A DNA stretch of 46,367 bases, taken from Prosthecobacter debontii. Its GTDB lineage: Bacteria > Verrucomicrobiota > Verrucomicrobiia > Verrucomicrobiales > Verrucomicrobiaceae. Shown here piece after piece: positions 9,486 through 18,037 of this stretch. Position numbers and translations under genes: made by a program. Location of the stretch: NCBI GenBank assembly GCA_945869675.1, contig CAMBPS010000017.1, forward strand, positions 1-46,367, in the 5' to 3' direction. The number at the start of each line of letters is the position of its first letter. Positions within the stretch are counted from its first letter, which is position 1. The notes beneath the pieces are model-generated. The model was given only the letters and a program-made list of their open reading frames with translations. It ran no database searches and was not told the DNA's origin.

Positions 9486-10184
9486 ATGAAAACGAGTCTC
9501 CGTCATTTTGCTGTCTTCGCTCTGCTACTTTATACCACGTTATTGTCCGCCAAGGACACGGAACTTCTTCCAAGTCTCAAGCCGTTGATCGAACAGGTCA
9601 CAAAGGAGTTCGACCAGATTCCAGTGGAGCGGCAATTGGCCTTGAAGAAGGTAGCGCTGTTCATTCGTTCCAAGATTCAGGCGAAGGAGACGCCGCAGCT
9701 TACCTTCATCTGCACGCATAACAGCCGCCGCAGCCACATGAGCCAGATTTGGGCGCAGACAGCCGCCAGCTACTATGACGTGGCGGGTGTGAAGACCTTC
9801 TCCGGGGGTGTCGAATCCACGGCATGCAACGAGCGCACCGTGGCCGCATTGACTCGAGCTGGGTTCACCATCACGAACTCAACACCGGGAGACAAGAACC
9901 CCATCTTTTTGGTGAAATACAGCGAACAGGCCGAACCCACCCGCGCATTCTCGAAAATCTATTCGGCGGAGGGCAACCCGAAAGATAACTTCGTTGCTTT
10001 GATGACTTGCGATCATGCGGACAAGAACTGCCCGGTGGTGGCAGGCAGCGTGCTGCGTGTGGCGATCCCGTTTGTGGACCCCAAAGTAGCTGACAACACA
10101 CCGGCTGAGGCGGCAACCTATGACGAGCGCTGCCACCAGATCGCACGAGAGATGTTTTTCCTGATGAAGCAGGTCAATCCCTAA
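9486..10184 (+). CDS. Exported ArsC-like / low-molecular-weight phosphatase family protein
   Basis: A 232-residue protein. Residues 1-22 look like a Sec signal peptide (MKTSLRHF plus a hydrophobic run ending LLSA). The catalytic P-loop is CTHNSRRS (Cys76, CX5RS), as in LMW tyrosine phosphatases and thioredoxin-coupled arsenate reductases. A second pair, Cys175 and Cys182 in CDHADKNC, has the same CX6C spacing as the Cys82/Cys89 pair of pI258-type ArsC, and Asp198 in FVDP matches its catalytic Asp. The redox triad of a thioredoxin-dependent reductase is therefore complete. Unusually, it appears to be exported. The next genes are a DsbD-like conduit and thioredoxin reductase, suggesting delivery of electrons to it across the membrane. 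The substrate (arsenate or another) is inferred only. Confidence 0.8.
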   Translation: MKTSLRHFAVFALLLYTTLLSAKDTELLPSLKPLIEQVTKEFDQIPVERQLALKKVALFIRSKIQAKETPQLTFICTHNSRRSHMSQIWAQTAASYYDVAGVKTFSGGVESTACNERTVAALTRAGFTITNSTPGDKNPIFLVKYSEQAEPTRAFSKIYSAEGNPKDNFVALMTCDHADKNCPVVAGSVLRVAIPFVDPKVADNTPAEAATYDERCHQIAREMFFLMKQVNP

Positions 10185-10193
10185 TACACGCGC

Positions 10194-11549
10194 ATGACCA
10201 AACGGCTCATTCTCACGCTGGCATTTGTCAGCCCATTGCAAGCGCGTGCGGCGGATCCTCTTTCGTCCATGAATGCTTGGGTGGAAGGCCAACTCTCGGC
10301 GCACTCGGGTTCGGCGATGGCTTTTTTATTTCTATTTCTTGGCGGCTGGTTGGCGAGCTTGCTACCATGCGTCTATCCGCTTTATCCAATCACTGCTAGC
10401 ATCGTCAAAGGCCGGGCAAAACCCGGTGGTGCTCGCTGGCCGCATCCGCTCACCTACTTTTTTGGTATGGCAGCGATGTATGCCATCTTCGGCCTCATCG
10501 CTGGCGTGAGCGGTGGGGCGTTCAACGTGATTCTGCGGCTGCCTGCGGTGAATGTCGCCATCGCGGCGATCTTTTTACTGCTTGCACTTGCGACCTGTGG
10601 ATTGCTGCACTTTCACTTCTTTGGGGGTGGCCAGATCGGTGATAAGACGCCGGGTCTGCTGGGAACATTTGTCATGGGGCTCGGTGCTGGATTACTCTCT
10701 TCATCTTGCGTCGGGCCGTTTGTGATCAGCATTCTCATTGGTATCGCAAGCGGTGATGCCGCCGGAGGTTTCGCGTTTGGAGCGGCGCTCATCGCTGCCG
10801 CGAAGATGCTCGCCTTTGGCGTAGGCCTAGGAACGACCTTTCTGGTCGTCGGGTTGTTTGGGGCGCGGTTGCCGAAGTCTGGCACATGGATGAAGTATGT
10901 GCAGTGGGCGCTGGGTGCGCTTATCGCCTGGTTCTCCTATGTGTATTTGGAGAAAGGCTTGTCGGGCTGTGGCTTCGAGCCTTCCGCCATCGGTCTGGTA
11001 TTTGCCGGTGCGTTGCTGCTGCTATTTGCCGTCTTTCGTTTGCAGCCTGATTCATTTGAGCCAAGCCAGCGCATGGAGCGTGCTCTGCTGGCGCTGCTGG
11101 CCGTTATTTCCATCCTGGCACTGGCACGAGGTATCCTGCAGTTCGCAGCAACAGCACAAACTTTCGTCGCAGCATCGCCGGGCGGCCCTGAAGTCGAGCA
11201 AAGCGGAAACTTGAAGTGGTTCCTCAATCGCGATGACGCATTGGCTGAGGCCAAAAAGAGTGGCAAGCCCGTGTTCGTGGATTTCTACGGGAGCTGGTGC
11301 GCGAACTGCAAAGCGTTTGAACAACTCACTCATTCCAACGACGCGCTGGGTAAGGCTTTGGGTGGCGCGGTGCTGCTGAAGATCCGCGACACGACACCGG
11401 ATTTCAAGGTGTGGCAAAGCGATAGCCGCTTTCCCGAACTCAAGGTGGGGCTGCCTTTTTTCGTCATCATGGATGCCGCCGGGAATCTGCTCTACAAGAC
11501 AAGCGACTACACACGCATCGACGAGATGATGCTCTTTCTCGAAGATTAA
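10194..11549 (+). CDS. DsbD-like thiol:disulfide interchange protein with C-terminal thioredoxin domain
   Basis: A 451-residue membrane protein. After a short signal-like N-terminus come about eight membrane segments of the DsbD/CcdA type, with the paired Cys of the conduit at Cys59 (LLPCVYP) and Cys172 (SSSCVGP). A thioredoxin-like domain with WCANC (Cys369, Cys372) ends the protein. DsbD passes electrons from cytosolic thioredoxin to the outside of the membrane. Compared with E. coli DsbD, the N-terminal substrate-contact (alpha) domain is missing. The gene starts 9 bases after the ArsC-like gene, and thioredoxin reductase follows 28 bases later. Inference: it reduces the exported ArsC-like protein directly through its thioredoxin domain. 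Confidence 0.88.
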   Translation: MTKRLILTLAFVSPLQARAADPLSSMNAWVEGQLSAHSGSAMAFLFLFLGGWLASLLPCVYPLYPITASIVKGRAKPGGARWPHPLTYFFGMAAMYAIFGLIAGVSGGAFNVILRLPAVNVAIAAIFLLLALATCGLLHFHFFGGGQIGDKTPGLLGTFVMGLGAGLLSSSCVGPFVISILIGIASGDAAGGFAFGAALIAAAKMLAFGVGLGTTFLVVGLFGARLPKSGTWMKYVQWALGALIAWFSYVYLEKGLSGCGFEPSAIGLVFAGALLLLFAVFRLQPDSFEPSQRMERALLALLAVISILALARGILQFAATAQTFVAASPGGPEVEQSGNLKWFLNRDDALAEAKKSGKPVFVDFYGSWCANCKAFEQLTHSNDALGKALGGAVLLKIRDTTPDFKVWQSDSRFPELKVGLPFFVIMDAAGNLLYKTSDYTRIDEMMLFLED

Positions 11550-11577
11550 TCGTCACACTTCTTCACATCACACTGTC

Positions 11578-12510
11578 ATGGAAAATCTAATCATCATCGG
11601 CACTGGCTGCGCGGGATTCACCGCCGCCATTTACGCCGCGCGTGCCAATCTGAAGCCTCTGATCCTCTCCGGCAACATGCCGGGCGGTCAGCTCACCACG
11701 ACCACTGAAGTCGAAAACTTCCCAGGCTTCCCGAATGGCATCATGGGGCCGGAGCTGATGATGAACATGCAGGCTCAGGCGGAACGTTTCGGCACCCGCA
11801 TTGAGTATGCGCAGGTCGGCAGTGTGACGAAGACCGCGGACGGACATTTCGACATCACCACCGAAGACGGTACGATTCGTCAGGCGAAGGCTGTCATCAT
11901 TGCTACCGGCGCGTCACCGCGTCATTTGGGATTGCCGAATGAGAAGCATCTCATCGGTCGTGGCCTCACGAGCTGCGCCACCTGCGATGGTGCGTTCTAT
12001 CGCAACGTCCCGGTGGCTGTGATCGGTGGTGGAGATTCGGCCTGTGAGGAGGCGAGCTTTCTCACCAAGTTTGCTTCCACTGTCTATCTCATTCATCGCC
12101 GCGAGAGACTGCGCGCCTCGAAGATCATGGCCGAGCGAGCGCTCGCTAATCCGAAGATTCAGCCGGTCTGGAACAGTACTGTCGCGGAATACCTCACTGA
12201 CGACAAAGGCGAAGTCCGCGCGGTGACACTAGAGAACCTCGTCAGTGGTGAGAAGAGCGAACTCGAATTGAAGTGCGTCTTCGTCGCCATCGGCCATGTG
12301 CCAAATGCGCAATTCCTGGGCGATCTCGTCGATAAAGATGAGAACGGTTACATCGTGCAAATGAAGGGCACACGCACCAAGACCGAAGGACTCTTCGCAG
12401 CGGGCGACGTCGCCGATCACGTCTATCGCCAAGCCATTACCGCAGCAGGCCAGGGCTGTGCCGCAGCGCTAGAGGCAGAGCGCTATCTAGCCTCGATCGG
12501 TGTGCATTAA
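11578..12510 (+). CDS. trxB: Thioredoxin reductase
   Basis: A 310-residue, normal-length low-molecular-weight thioredoxin reductase. It has an FAD-binding motif IGTGCAG at the N-terminus (Cys11 in place of the usual Pro), PGGQL, the redox-active CATC (Cys133, Cys136), the NADPH-binding motif [12 protein letters not shown] and the C-terminal [13 protein letters not shown] site. It reduces cytosolic thioredoxin with NADPH. Placed third in the operon, it would supply electrons, via a thioredoxin not encoded in this window, to the DsbD-like conduit and so to the exported ArsC-like protein. Confidence 0.95.
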   Translation: MENLIIIGTGCAGFTAAIYAARANLKPLILSGNMPGGQLTTTTEVENFPGFPNGIMGPELMMNMQAQAERFGTRIEYAQVGSVTKTADGHFDITTEDGTIRQAKAVIIATGASPRHLGLPNEKHLIGRGLTSCATCDGAFYRNVPVAVIGGGDSACEEASFLTKFASTVYLIHRRERLRASKIMAERALANPKIQPVWNSTVAEYLTDDKGEVRAVTLENLVSGEKSELELKCVFVAIGHVPNAQFLGDLVDKDENGYIVQMKGTRTKTEGLFAAGDVADHVYRQAITAAGQGCAAALEAERYLASIGVH

Positions 12511-12520
12511 TTCCCCTCTT

Positions 12521-13198
12521 ATGAAAACACCACTCACCTTTGCCATGGGCATTCTGCTCGCAGGAACCGCCTTCGCCACGCCGACGGGCCTCAACAACAT
12601 CCCCACCGCCGACACCGTGCCGCATCGAACCGTTGCCGTGCAGTATTTCAGCAGTTTCGGCGGTGCGAACCAGTTTGGCACCGGCGAGCCGGGCAAATCC
12701 GGTCACTGGATGGGCTTCAAGACCGGTTGGGACTTTGAGCCGGTGTATGTGGAATGGGGCATGGACAGCCCGCTTGGCACCGGCGTGAGCGGCCCGCTGT
12801 TTTTGCAGACAAAGGCCCGCCTCTCGCCATGGGAGCATGGCATGTTCGCCGTCGGCATCGCAGGCATCGCGTTGACCGACATCGACCGTGCGGGCGATGT
12901 CTTCAGTTATGCGATGTTGGCGCATGACTTTGGCTTCGCACGCTTCCACGCCGGCTACGGCTACCAGACCAATGGCAGCAGCTTCCTCGCCGGGATCGAC
13001 CGCACCTGGACGCTCTTCGGCCGCAACTTCAATCTCAATGCCGACCTCGCGCAGACTCGCGATCAGCGCGGCCTCATCACCGCCGTGGGTGCCAAGTATG
13101 ACCTTACCAAGCACATCGTCTTGGAAACCTGGGCCAACTTTCCTGACCGTGATGCCGTGAGCCTCATCGCCAAGATAAACTTCGTCTTCACTTTCTAA
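12521..13198 (+). CDS. Predicted outer-membrane beta-barrel protein
   Basis: A 225-residue protein with a signal peptide (MKTPLTFAMGILLAGTAFA). The mature part is rich in alternating hydrophobic/polar strands with Gly and aromatic residues (FHAGYGYQTN, FNLNADLAQTRDQRG), and the last residue is Phe within INFVFTF, as in outer-membrane barrels inserted by BamA. No specific family is recognised. I use ATG 12521, ten bases after trxB, because it begins directly with the signal peptide; an upstream in-frame ATG at 12500 would overlap trxB. It is the last gene of the redox operon, and its link to the redox proteins is only by position. Confidence 0.65.
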   Translation: MKTPLTFAMGILLAGTAFATPTGLNNIPTADTVPHRTVAVQYFSSFGGANQFGTGEPGKSGHWMGFKTGWDFEPVYVEWGMDSPLGTGVSGPLFLQTKARLSPWEHGMFAVGIAGIALTDIDRAGDVFSYAMLAHDFGFARFHAGYGYQTNGSSFLAGIDRTWTLFGRNFNLNADLAQTRDQRGLITAVGAKYDLTKHIVLETWANFPDRDAVSLIAKINFVFTF

Positions 13199-13205
13199 CC
13201 GTCAC

Positions 13206-13221
13206 CGGATTAGCGAATCCG
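13206..13221 (+). terminator. Possible weak terminator after the redox operon
   Basis: CGGATT-agcg-AATCCG forms a 6-bp hairpin 8 bases after the stop at 13198. A T-rich stretch follows only about 10 bases later (ATTTTTCTT, from 13231), so this may be a terminator of low strength or a chance hairpin. Confidence 0.35.
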
Positions 13222-13238
13222 TTGCCATTCATTTTTCT

Positions 13239-13272
13239 TAGCTTCAATCACAACGAGACAGCTTGTGCTTGC
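13239..13272. repeat. 34-bp direct repeat, copy 2
   Basis: An exact copy, in the same orientation, of the 34 bases at 9309-9342. Together the two copies bracket the whole redox operon and its putative operator, a unit of about 3.96 kb. This copy lies 41 bases after the last operon gene. Confidence 0.95.
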
Positions 13273-13545
13273 CTCAGATTTTGCATGCAGAACTACATGC
13301 TTGGTCTTCGGTTGGAGCGGAGCTCATTAGGCCATAACGCGTCTTTTATCTTCGGGAATCCGTCGGTTGGAACGATCTGAAGGAAGCCTGCTAGCACGGC
13401 CCATTCTAAAATCAGCTCCAATTTCTTTCAGTTGATTTATTATAAGTTAAAATATTAAGTTTTATTATGGTATAAGGGTTACCTCAAAAAGGTCGGAAAA
13501 TATCTTTGTTATTATTTAGATATCGATTTAGTTTAATCGTTTTTT
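13273..13545. other. AT-rich intergenic region before the metalloprotease gene
   Basis: No gene is visible. The segment from about 13410 to 13545 is strikingly A/T-rich and probably contains the promoter of the gene at 13546, but no convincing -35/-10 pair can be singled out. Two near-identical words, TCGGTTGGAGCG near 13309 and TCGGTTGGAACG near 13363, lie about 54 bases apart; their meaning is unclear. Confidence 0.5.
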
Positions 13546-15543
13546 ATGAAAATAACCAAACTGTGCCACTCCCTTGCTTTTTCGATCTGCTTCCTTGCTG
13601 CATCGCTTCAAGCTCAAACCAATCATCGTAGCGAGTCTTTCCCGGAACAAAACCTGCCTCGTCTCGGACGCTCTCAGCAGATTCCGGTTCTGCTCGGGGA
13701 CAGGCTGGAAGAAGTGGCTTCTTGGTATGATCAGAGCGCTGACGAGCTGAAAAAGATGTGCCAGAAGGACAAATCGTTGTGCTCTGACCGACAAGGTCGT
13801 CTGCATTTCATTTGCGCGGGACTCTTGCCCTTGCAGGCTGCTGCGGCCAATGCGACGACAGCGTCCGGTGGCACCACGGCGGCGGCGATCACGGCCACGG
13901 ATGCCTTTGCTCTGCACAGCCGACCTGGGGCCTCCAAGGTGATTTATCTGGACTTCGACGGTCACACGACCAGCGGTACCTCGTGGAACACCAGCTACAC
14001 TGCCGGAGCAAGCATCGTCACGCCTCCCTACACGAATGACGCCACGGTGAGCACCGCCTTTTCGCAGACGGAGCTCGACAACATTTACTCGATCTGGCAG
14101 CGCGTGGCTGAGGATTACGCGGCCTTCAATGTCGATGTGACCACCCAGGACCCTGGCCTGGAGGCTTTGCGCAAGACAACAACCGCGGACGTCCAATTCG
14201 GAGTGCGCGTGTGCATCGGCGGCAGCAGCTTTGATTGGTTCGCAGCCGGCGCGGGCGGTTTGGCTTACTTGAACTCCTTTTCCTGGAACTCGGATACACC
14301 TTGCTTCGTGTTCACCGCTCAGCTTGGCAATGGCAATGCCAAATACACCGCAGAGGCTGCCAGCCATGAGGCCGGACACACGTTTAACCTGAGCCACGAT
14401 GGACAAGTGGCGAACGGTACGGTGGCCGCGGTGGTATACTACGAAGGGCATGCTAACTGGGCACCCATCATGGGCATGGGCTACTACAAGGACGTCACCC
14501 AGTGGAGTAAAGGCAACTACCCCTTTGCCAACAATCTTCAGGATGATACGGCCATCATTGCAGGCGTGGTGGGCTACGGAGCGGATACTCATGGTGACAG
14601 CATCGTCAATGCCACGGCACTTTCCGGCACGGCACTGAACTCAATCGGTATTATTGAGCGCCGCACGGATGCGGACATGTTCTCCTTCACGACTGGCGCA
14701 GGCCCTGTCAGCTTTACGGCCACACCTGCGGCACCTTCCCCCAATCTGGACATTCAGCTCGCCCTCTATGACGGCCTCGGCAATCTGGTCGTCTCGGCCA
14801 ATCCTGCGACTCTCGATGCATCCTTGAGCACCACGCTTGCACAAGGCACTTATTATTTGGCCGTTGATGGTGTCGGCACTGGTGATCCTCTCACTGCTTA
14901 CGATGACTACAGCAGCCTTGGCCAATTCAGCCTCGCGGGCAGCGTGCTGCCGGTGAATGGAGTGGTGCCGATCGCGGTCGCCGATGCCTCTGCGCCAACT
15001 TCCGGTACGGCGCCTTTCGCCGTGAGCTTCTCCAGTGCAAGTAGTAACGACCCAGACGGCACCATCGTCGCTTATGACTGGGATTTCGGTGATGGCACTT
15101 CTTCTACGCTGGCCAATCCGGTGAAGTCCTACAGCACACCCGGCACCTACACGGCATCGCTGGTGGTGGTGGATGATAGCGGACTCTCCTCGCTTGCCGA
15201 TTCGGTCACGATCATCGTGCAGAGCAACAACGTCATTTATGTGGCTGCCATCACGATGACCCTCAGTAGCAACAATCAGGGGTACTCCGCCATCGCTACC
15301 GTTACGGTGCGCAATCAAAATGGTGCTCTAGTGCCTAATGCGGCTGTTGCTGGGCGCTGGAGCGGCTTGACTACGGCCACGGTATCCAGAACCACGAATC
15401 GCAATGGCACGGCTGCCTTCAGCTCCACGCGCACGAGAAACCGTGGCACCTTCACGTTCACCGTCACCGGTCTCTCCCTGACGGGATACAATTACGCGAC
15501 TGCCCGCAATGTGACCACCAGTGCCAGCATTGCGACGCCTTAA
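13546..15543 (+). CDS. Secreted metzincin-type zinc metalloprotease with PKD domain
   Basis: A 665-residue protein with a Sec signal peptide (residues 1-23, ending LQAQ). A pro-region-like part precedes the catalytic domain, which carries HEAGHTFNLSHD (residues 274-285). This fits HExxHxxxxxHD of metzincins, where three His bind zinc and Glu is the catalytic base; IMGMGYY a little downstream is a plausible Met-turn. A PPC-like beta region follows (DADMFSFTTGAGPVSF), then a PKD domain (YDWDFGDGTSSTLANPVKSY) and a C-terminal Ig-like region. Likely an extracellular protease acting on proteins or glycoproteins. It stands alone after a long AT-rich leader. Family-level assignment is solid; the substrate is unknown. 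Confidence 0.85.
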   Translation: MKITKLCHSLAFSICFLAASLQAQTNHRSESFPEQNLPRLGRSQQIPVLLGDRLEEVASWYDQSADELKKMCQKDKSLCSDRQGRLHFICAGLLPLQAAAANATTASGGTTAAAITATDAFALHSRPGASKVIYLDFDGHTTSGTSWNTSYTAGASIVTPPYTNDATVSTAFSQTELDNIYSIWQRVAEDYAAFNVDVTTQDPGLEALRKTTTADVQFGVRVCIGGSSFDWFAAGAGGLAYLNSFSWNSDTPCFVFTAQLGNGNAKYTAEAASHEAGHTFNLSHDGQVANGTVAAVVYYEGHANWAPIMGMGYYKDVTQWSKGNYPFANNLQDDTAIIAGVVGYGADTHGDSIVNATALSGTALNSIGIIERRTDADMFSFTTGAGPVSFTATPAAPSPNLDIQLALYDGLGNLVVSANPATLDASLSTTLAQGTYYLAVDGVGTGDPLTAYDDYSSLGQFSLAGSVLPVNGVVPIAVADASAPTSGTAPFAVSFSSASSNDPDGTIVAYDWDFGDGTSSTLANPVKSYSTPGTYTASLVVVDDSGLSSLADSVTIIVQSNNVIYVAAITMTLSSNNQGYSAIATVTVRNQNGALVPNAAVAGRWSGLTTATVSRTTNRNGTAAFSSTRTRNRGTFTFTVTGLSLTGYNYATARNVTTSASIATP

Positions 15544-15606
15544 CCGGGCTGAGCGCTGAAGAGGGCAAGGGTCACGCTGCAGATTGTCTTAAGCTCGGCT
15601 TATCGA

Positions 15607-15635
15607 CCCTGCCCTGAATGAACTGCTGGGCAGGG
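15607..15635 (+). terminator. GC-rich hairpin downstream of the metalloprotease gene
   Basis: CCCTGCCC (15607-15614) and GGGCAGGG (15628-15635) form a perfect 8-bp stem with a 13-base loop, 64 bases after the stop at 15543. No T-run follows, so it could be a factor-assisted terminator, an RNA-stabilising element or an extragenic repeat. The rest of 15544-15818 shows no gene. Confidence 0.4.
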
Positions 15636-15818
15636 CGACGCCGCCCAGCTTGGCATCGTGGTGGACTGCGGTTTTCTATCAGGGGCCATTTTCAGGCAGA
15701 TCTTTATTGATGCTGAGGTGTTGAGGTTCCTCAGCCGCATTTGCAGCTGGGAAACCTGAGAGATTCATGCAAGCAGGCGCTTGGCAGTTCATTCGATTGA
15801 TGCTCTCTTCGAGGCCGC

Positions 15819-16520
15819 ATGCCTGATCAAGCCACCGACGAGACCACCCTTTTCCGCCAATCTTGGACCCTCTATGACTCCATCTCGGAGATGAACTACA
15901 TGTTTCATCGTGAGATCTACGCGCAGATCACGACGTTGTTGAGTCAGCGGCGCGCGATTGGTCCGTATTCGCTCCTTGATCTGGGTTGTGGGAACAGCCG
16001 TTTTATTGCCCCCTGTCTCAAAGCGGCCAAGCCTAGCCGCTATGCGGGTGTGGATCTCTCGGAAGCCGCTTTGGCGGAGGCGCGTGAGTATTTGGGCGGT
16101 CTCGAGAATGTGGCGCTGCATCATCAGGACATGCTGCAAGCCCTGCAGACCACAGAAGCATCCTTTGATGTCATTTTCAGTGGCTATGCTGTGCATCACT
16201 TGGATGCAAAAGGGAAACAAGATCTATTTCATGCCTGCGCGGCAAAGCTCGCCCCAGGTGGCCAGTTCATTTTGGTGGATGTGGTGCGTGAGGAGGGCCA
16301 GACGCGTGAGCATTATCTCGAAGGTTACCTGAATTTCATGCGCACCCAGTGGACCGCGGTGCGGCCAGATCATCTTGAAGAAGCTTGCGACCATGTGGCT
16401 GCCTACGATTTCCCTGAAACGTTCTCCGATCTCAAGAGCATGGCGTCAGCCGCGTCGTTGACCAACGTCCGTTTACTGGATCGGTTTGCTCAGCATCACA
16501 TCCTTGTCTTCAGCGTCTGA
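15819..16520 (+). CDS. SAM-dependent class I methyltransferase
   Basis: A 233-residue protein with the class I methyltransferase pattern. Motif I is LLDLGCGNSRF (about residues 52-62), the acidic ribose-binding residue is in YAGVDLSEAAL, motif II/III is FDVIFSGYAVHHL, and LAPGGQFILVDVV is the post-motif strand. No cysteine cluster, membrane segment or export signal is seen, so it should be cytosolic. The acceptor (small molecule, lipid or other) cannot be deduced. It appears to be a single gene, ending 27 bases from the convergent PPC gene of cluster 2. Confidence 0.85.
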   Translation: MPDQATDETTLFRQSWTLYDSISEMNYMFHREIYAQITTLLSQRRAIGPYSLLDLGCGNSRFIAPCLKAAKPSRYAGVDLSEAALAEAREYLGGLENVALHHQDMLQALQTTEASFDVIFSGYAVHHLDAKGKQDLFHACAAKLAPGGQFILVDVVREEGQTREHYLEGYLNFMRTQWTAVRPDHLEEACDHVAAYDFPETFSDLKSMASAASLTNVRLLDRFAQHHILVFSV

Positions 16521-16547
16521 GACAGGTCTGACGCTATGAACGGTCAG

Positions 16548-18026
16548 CTATGGCTTCTGAGTCACCACCGTCAGCCATGGATGGGTGTCGGTCATGATCA
16601 ATAAATCACCACGCGGCTCCGTAAACGGAATCGCATAACTGGCCGTCACCGTGGCCACGGTATCAGGCGCGCTGGTGGTCAGCTCCACCGCAAAAGGAGC
16701 CTGACTCTTCGCCGTCTCCGCCGTTGCTTTGAGCGTTAATTTCACCTCACCTCCCTTGGCTGGCACATCCACGCTTTCTACGGTCACTCCCAAAGGCAGT
16801 TGGGTTGCCTGAGCTTTGATCTTCCCAGCAAACGTTCCGTTAGTTTTGACTGTGATCTTGACTTCAACGGTCTTTCCAGCTTCCAGCCGATAGGCATGCG
16901 ACTCCAGTGAGGCGGTGAGTGAAGGCACGAAGGGTTTTACTGACAGCTCATAAAGATGATCCGAGCTGCCATGATGAAATCGGTCAGCTACGATCAGTTT
17001 GAACTCGCCATCCTTGGGTGCTTTCCAGCGCAGTGAGGGATCCAGAGCTTCCTTTTCACCGTCATCCGCCTGCTGCAGGGATTTGCCGGTCTCATCCTCG
17101 ATTCGCAGGATGGCATCCAGCGGACTGCCCAGGCGTTGCGCGCGCAGACTGATGTGCAGATCGTCGCCTTTTTTGGCGCTAAAGCTGTAGGTATCCTCTT
17201 CAGCTGCCTTGCCGATGCAGCCATGGAGCAACACTGGCAAAGAAAGTTTCCCAGGTTCGGTCAAGACGGTCATCGGTTGTGGCTCATCCGTGACCGTGAG
17301 TCGATACACATGATTGGCGCTGCCTTTAAACGCCACATCCGCCGCAGGTGGGTGCGCAAAGGCGAATAGCTGCACATACAAAGAGCCGTCAGCGGTGGGG
17401 GTGTATTCCATGCGCGGATCGAGATTAGTCGTGTCGTGTCCGGCGGCGATTTCAATGCCACGATCATTGAGCAAGCGCATGGCTGGGTCCATCGGTGATC
17501 CCAAGGCGTAGCCGTGCAGTTCAAACCGGATACGTTTGCCCTTCTGCGCTGAAATGGCGAAGGTGTCGACATCGCCGACTTTTTCGAGCACGCCATTGAC
17601 AGTGACGTTCATCCTTGAGCTGCCAATCTTCGCCTCGGCAAGGTTGTCGTTCGGCTCCTTTTCGAGTCCTTCTTCAAACTTGCCCAGTTCAATGATGCGC
17701 GGTGGTGACGCGCCGTCATCATTGTAGAGACGCACCAAACGAGGGCCGGACACAGCTTCCTTGGCGATGTTCAGGAAAAACTTCTTCGGCTTGTCACCAG
17801 CAAGGACAACCAGATGAGGATCACTGCTCCAAATACGGGGAGCCTCTTTCTCCAAGCCTTTGCCGCTGGCCTGTGTTTCGACTCGGCTACCGATCTGTCC
17901 ACCGGCGGGGAAGAGGTTTTCAAAGGCAGGCGGAGCAGGGGATGCGGAAGGTCTGAAGACAAAAACGAAAACGAAGAACGCCAGAAATATTCTGCGATGC
18001 GTCGTTTGTTTTGACTCGTTCCACAT
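16548..18026 (-). CDS. Exported PPC-domain protein (cluster 2)
   Basis: A 492-residue protein with an N-terminal export signal (hydrophobic FLAFFVFVFVF after basic residues). It then has an IPT-like start (FENLFPAGGQIGSRVE) and two PPC modules, marked by EKEPNDNLAEAK with DVDTFAISAQKGKRIRFE and by EEDTYSFSAKKGDDLHIS. The C-terminal part is an Ig-like domain. It is the shorter counterpart of the protein encoded at 4829-7039 and lacks that protein's coiled-coil tail. It is the last gene of cluster 2, 11 bases after the DUF1501 gene. Probable envelope or extracellular binding protein; no catalytic residues are recognised. Confidence 0.8.
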   Translation of the reverse strand: MWNESKQTTHRRIFLAFFVFVFVFRPSASPAPPAFENLFPAGGQIGSRVETQASGKGLEKEAPRIWSSDPHLVVLAGDKPKKFFLNIAKEAVSGPRLVRLYNDDGASPPRIIELGKFEEGLEKEPNDNLAEAKIGSSRMNVTVNGVLEKVGDVDTFAISAQKGKRIRFELHGYALGSPMDPAMRLLNDRGIEIAAGHDTTNLDPRMEYTPTADGSLYVQLFAFAHPPAADVAFKGSANHVYRLTVTDEPQPMTVLTEPGKLSLPVLLHGCIGKAAEEDTYSFSAKKGDDLHISLRAQRLGSPLDAILRIEDETGKSLQQADDGEKEALDPSLRWKAPKDGEFKLIVADRFHHGSSDHLYELSVKPFVPSLTASLESHAYRLEAGKTVEVKITVKTNGTFAGKIKAQATQLPLGVTVESVDVPAKGGEVKLTLKATAETAKSQAPFAVELTTSAPDTVATVTASYAIPFTEPRGDLLIMTDTHPWLTVVTQKP

Positions 18027-18037
18027 GATCTAGCGCA

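Noticed and set aside
9486-10184. Calling the phosphatase-like gene arsC and the operon an arsenic-resistance operon
   Set aside because: No arsenite efflux pump or ArsR is present and the protein appears exported, so the substrate remains open.
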